From: an uncultured Spartobacteria bacterium
GTDB lineage: Bacteria > Verrucomicrobiota > Verrucomicrobiia > Chthoniobacterales > Chthoniobacteraceae
Direction of reading: 5' to 3'
NCBI GenBank assembly: GCA_903919125.1
Contig: CAIXGS010000076.1
Location: forward strand, 186,001 to 250,000
Length of the DNA stretch: 64,000 nucleotides
The notes under the pieces are model-generated. The model was given only the letters and a program-made list of their open reading frames with translations, ran no database searches and was not told the DNA's origin. Positions 63,359-64,000 of the stretch are shown here, piece after piece. How positions within the stretch are numbered: the first letter of the stretch is position 1; every line of letters begins with the position of its first letter. The position numbers and the translations under genes are program-made.

Positions 63359-64000
63359 ATGAGTGACACTTTTCTCCAAGACGCACCACCCGCGCCGACA
63401 GCCGCGCCCGAGTGGTTCGTCACCGCCCAACGCGACGCAGCCAAGCGCTTCGAATCGCTGCCCATGCCTTCCCGCAGGGACGAGTCTTGGCGCTTCTCCA
63501 ACCTCAAAGCGCTCGATCCACTTGACTTCACCCAAGCCCGTCCCGTGGTGCAGGAACTTGCCGAGCAGCTCCTCGCGGACTCCGTTGGCTTCGAGGCCGC
63601 TTTAGCCACGCTGGTTTTCGCAAATGACCGCCTCATCGCAAAGCGGGCAGACGAACATCTCGCTACACAGGGAGTCATCTGGCTGCCCCTCGAGGAGGCT
63701 CTCAACACCCACTCTGAACTCGTCCATCGCCACTTCATGCGGAGTGAGTCGTCCGTGGGCACCCCAAAACTCCTCGCCCACCATCAGGCTTCTGTGCGCG
63801 CCGGCACCTTCTTGTACGTTCCGCAAGGCGTGCGCCTGAGTGCACCTCTCCAGGCAGTTCATTGGGCAGCTGGGTCAGGCCAAGCGATATTCCCGCACAC
63901 GCTGATTGTAGCCGAAGAAGGCAGCGCAGTCACTTTTGTAGACTGGTTTAAATCGAGCGGCGAGGGACGAAATATGGCCTGCGGCGTCAATGACTTGCAC
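63359..64000 (+). CDS. sufD: Fe-S cluster assembly protein SufD (3' truncated by window end)
   Basis: Starts at ATG 63359 and stays open to the window edge, giving 214 codons. The N-terminus reads SDTFLQDAPPAPTAAPEWFVTAQRDAAKRFESLPMPSRRDESWRFSNL, containing the SufD phrase P-x-P-x-x-R-x-E-x-W-R-(Y/F)-S-(N/P)-L. Later, GTFLYVPQGVRLSAPLQAVHWAAG and LIVAEEGSAVTFVDWFKSSGEG mark the beginning of the beta-helix core, matching SufB/SufD paralogy. It forms the heterodimeric scaffold with SufB. sufS and sufU or sufE would be expected beyond the edge. Confidence 0.93.
   Translation, partial: MSDTFLQDAPPAPTAAPEWFVTAQRDAAKRFESLPMPSRRDESWRFSNLKALDPLDFTQARPVVQELAEQLLADSVGFEAALATLVFANDRLIAKRADEHLATQGVIWLPLEEALNTHSELVHRHFMRSESSVGTPKLLAHHQASVRAGTFLYVPQGVRLSAPLQAVHWAAGSGQAIFPHTLIVAEEGSAVTFVDWFKSSGEGRNMACGVNDLH

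Noticed and set aside
1-64000. CRISPR arrays, tRNA, rRNA, tmRNA and insertion sequences
   Set aside because: Looked for regularly spaced repeats, tRNA T-arm-like stretches and transposase motifs on both strands by eye; none was convincing.

Overview
The window looks chromosomal and most like a Verrucomicrobiota bacterium, probably class Opitutae. This is inferred from gene content: planctomycete/verrucomicrobial surface families (a DUF1501 protein beside a DUF1549/DUF1553 cytochrome protein, and a very large multiheme CxxCH protein), a sulfatase tail, and the arrangement of the ribosomal operon. No rRNA or tRNA gene, CRISPR array or intact transposase was seen.

Region 1 (1-18.5 kb). After the tail of a sulfatase (+) and a Tat-exported SMP-30/gluconolactonase-like protein (-), a single minus-strand superoperon of 30 genes runs from rpsL (18481) down to rpsD (1390). 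It joins the str, S10, spc and alpha gene sets: rpsL-rpsG-fusA-rpsJ-rplC-rplD-rplW-rplB-rpsS-[secreted protein]-rplV-rpsC-rplP-rpmC-rpsQ-rplN-rplX-rplE-rpsH-rplF-rplR-rpsE-rplO-secY-map-infA-rpmJ-rpsM-rpsK-rpsD, ending at a strong intrinsic terminator. tuf, rpsN, rpmD, adk, rpoA and rplQ are absent from their usual places, and an unrecognised exported protein sits between rpsS and rplV.

Region 2 (18.5-36 kb). A PHP-GT4 glycosyltransferase fusion (-) is followed by the DUF1501 and cytochrome/DUF1549/DUF1553 pair (+), then lutABC for L-lactate oxidation (+). A prolyl oligopeptidase, the rplM-rpsI operon with a RibD-type reductase just upstream, and an exported coiled-coil/TPR protein follow, all on the minus strand.

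Region 3 (36-48 kb). This is looser and looks accessory or decaying. It holds a GMC oxidoreductase, a RelE-type toxin whose antitoxin survives only as a C-terminal remnant, an ABC exporter, an SF2 helicase, small membrane proteins, an NhaR-like regulator divergent from a zinc membrane peptidase, an HPF-like protein, a frameshifted PIN-domain (VapC) remnant, a GDSL esterase and an exported rhodanese. At least four diverged copies of a short intergenic repeat are scattered only through this stretch.

Region 4 (48-64 kb). priA and dprA flank a TMEM14-like membrane protein and a GH75 (fungal-type chitosanase) lipoprotein. An auxin-efflux-type permease is translationally coupled to a small exported protein resembling an isolated SecD P1 domain. 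A 1465-residue pentaheme DUF6797/propeller protein lies divergent from a Fur-family regulator with a PerR-like box. The regulator leads into sufC-sufB-sufD for Fe-S cluster assembly; sufD runs off the end of the window.
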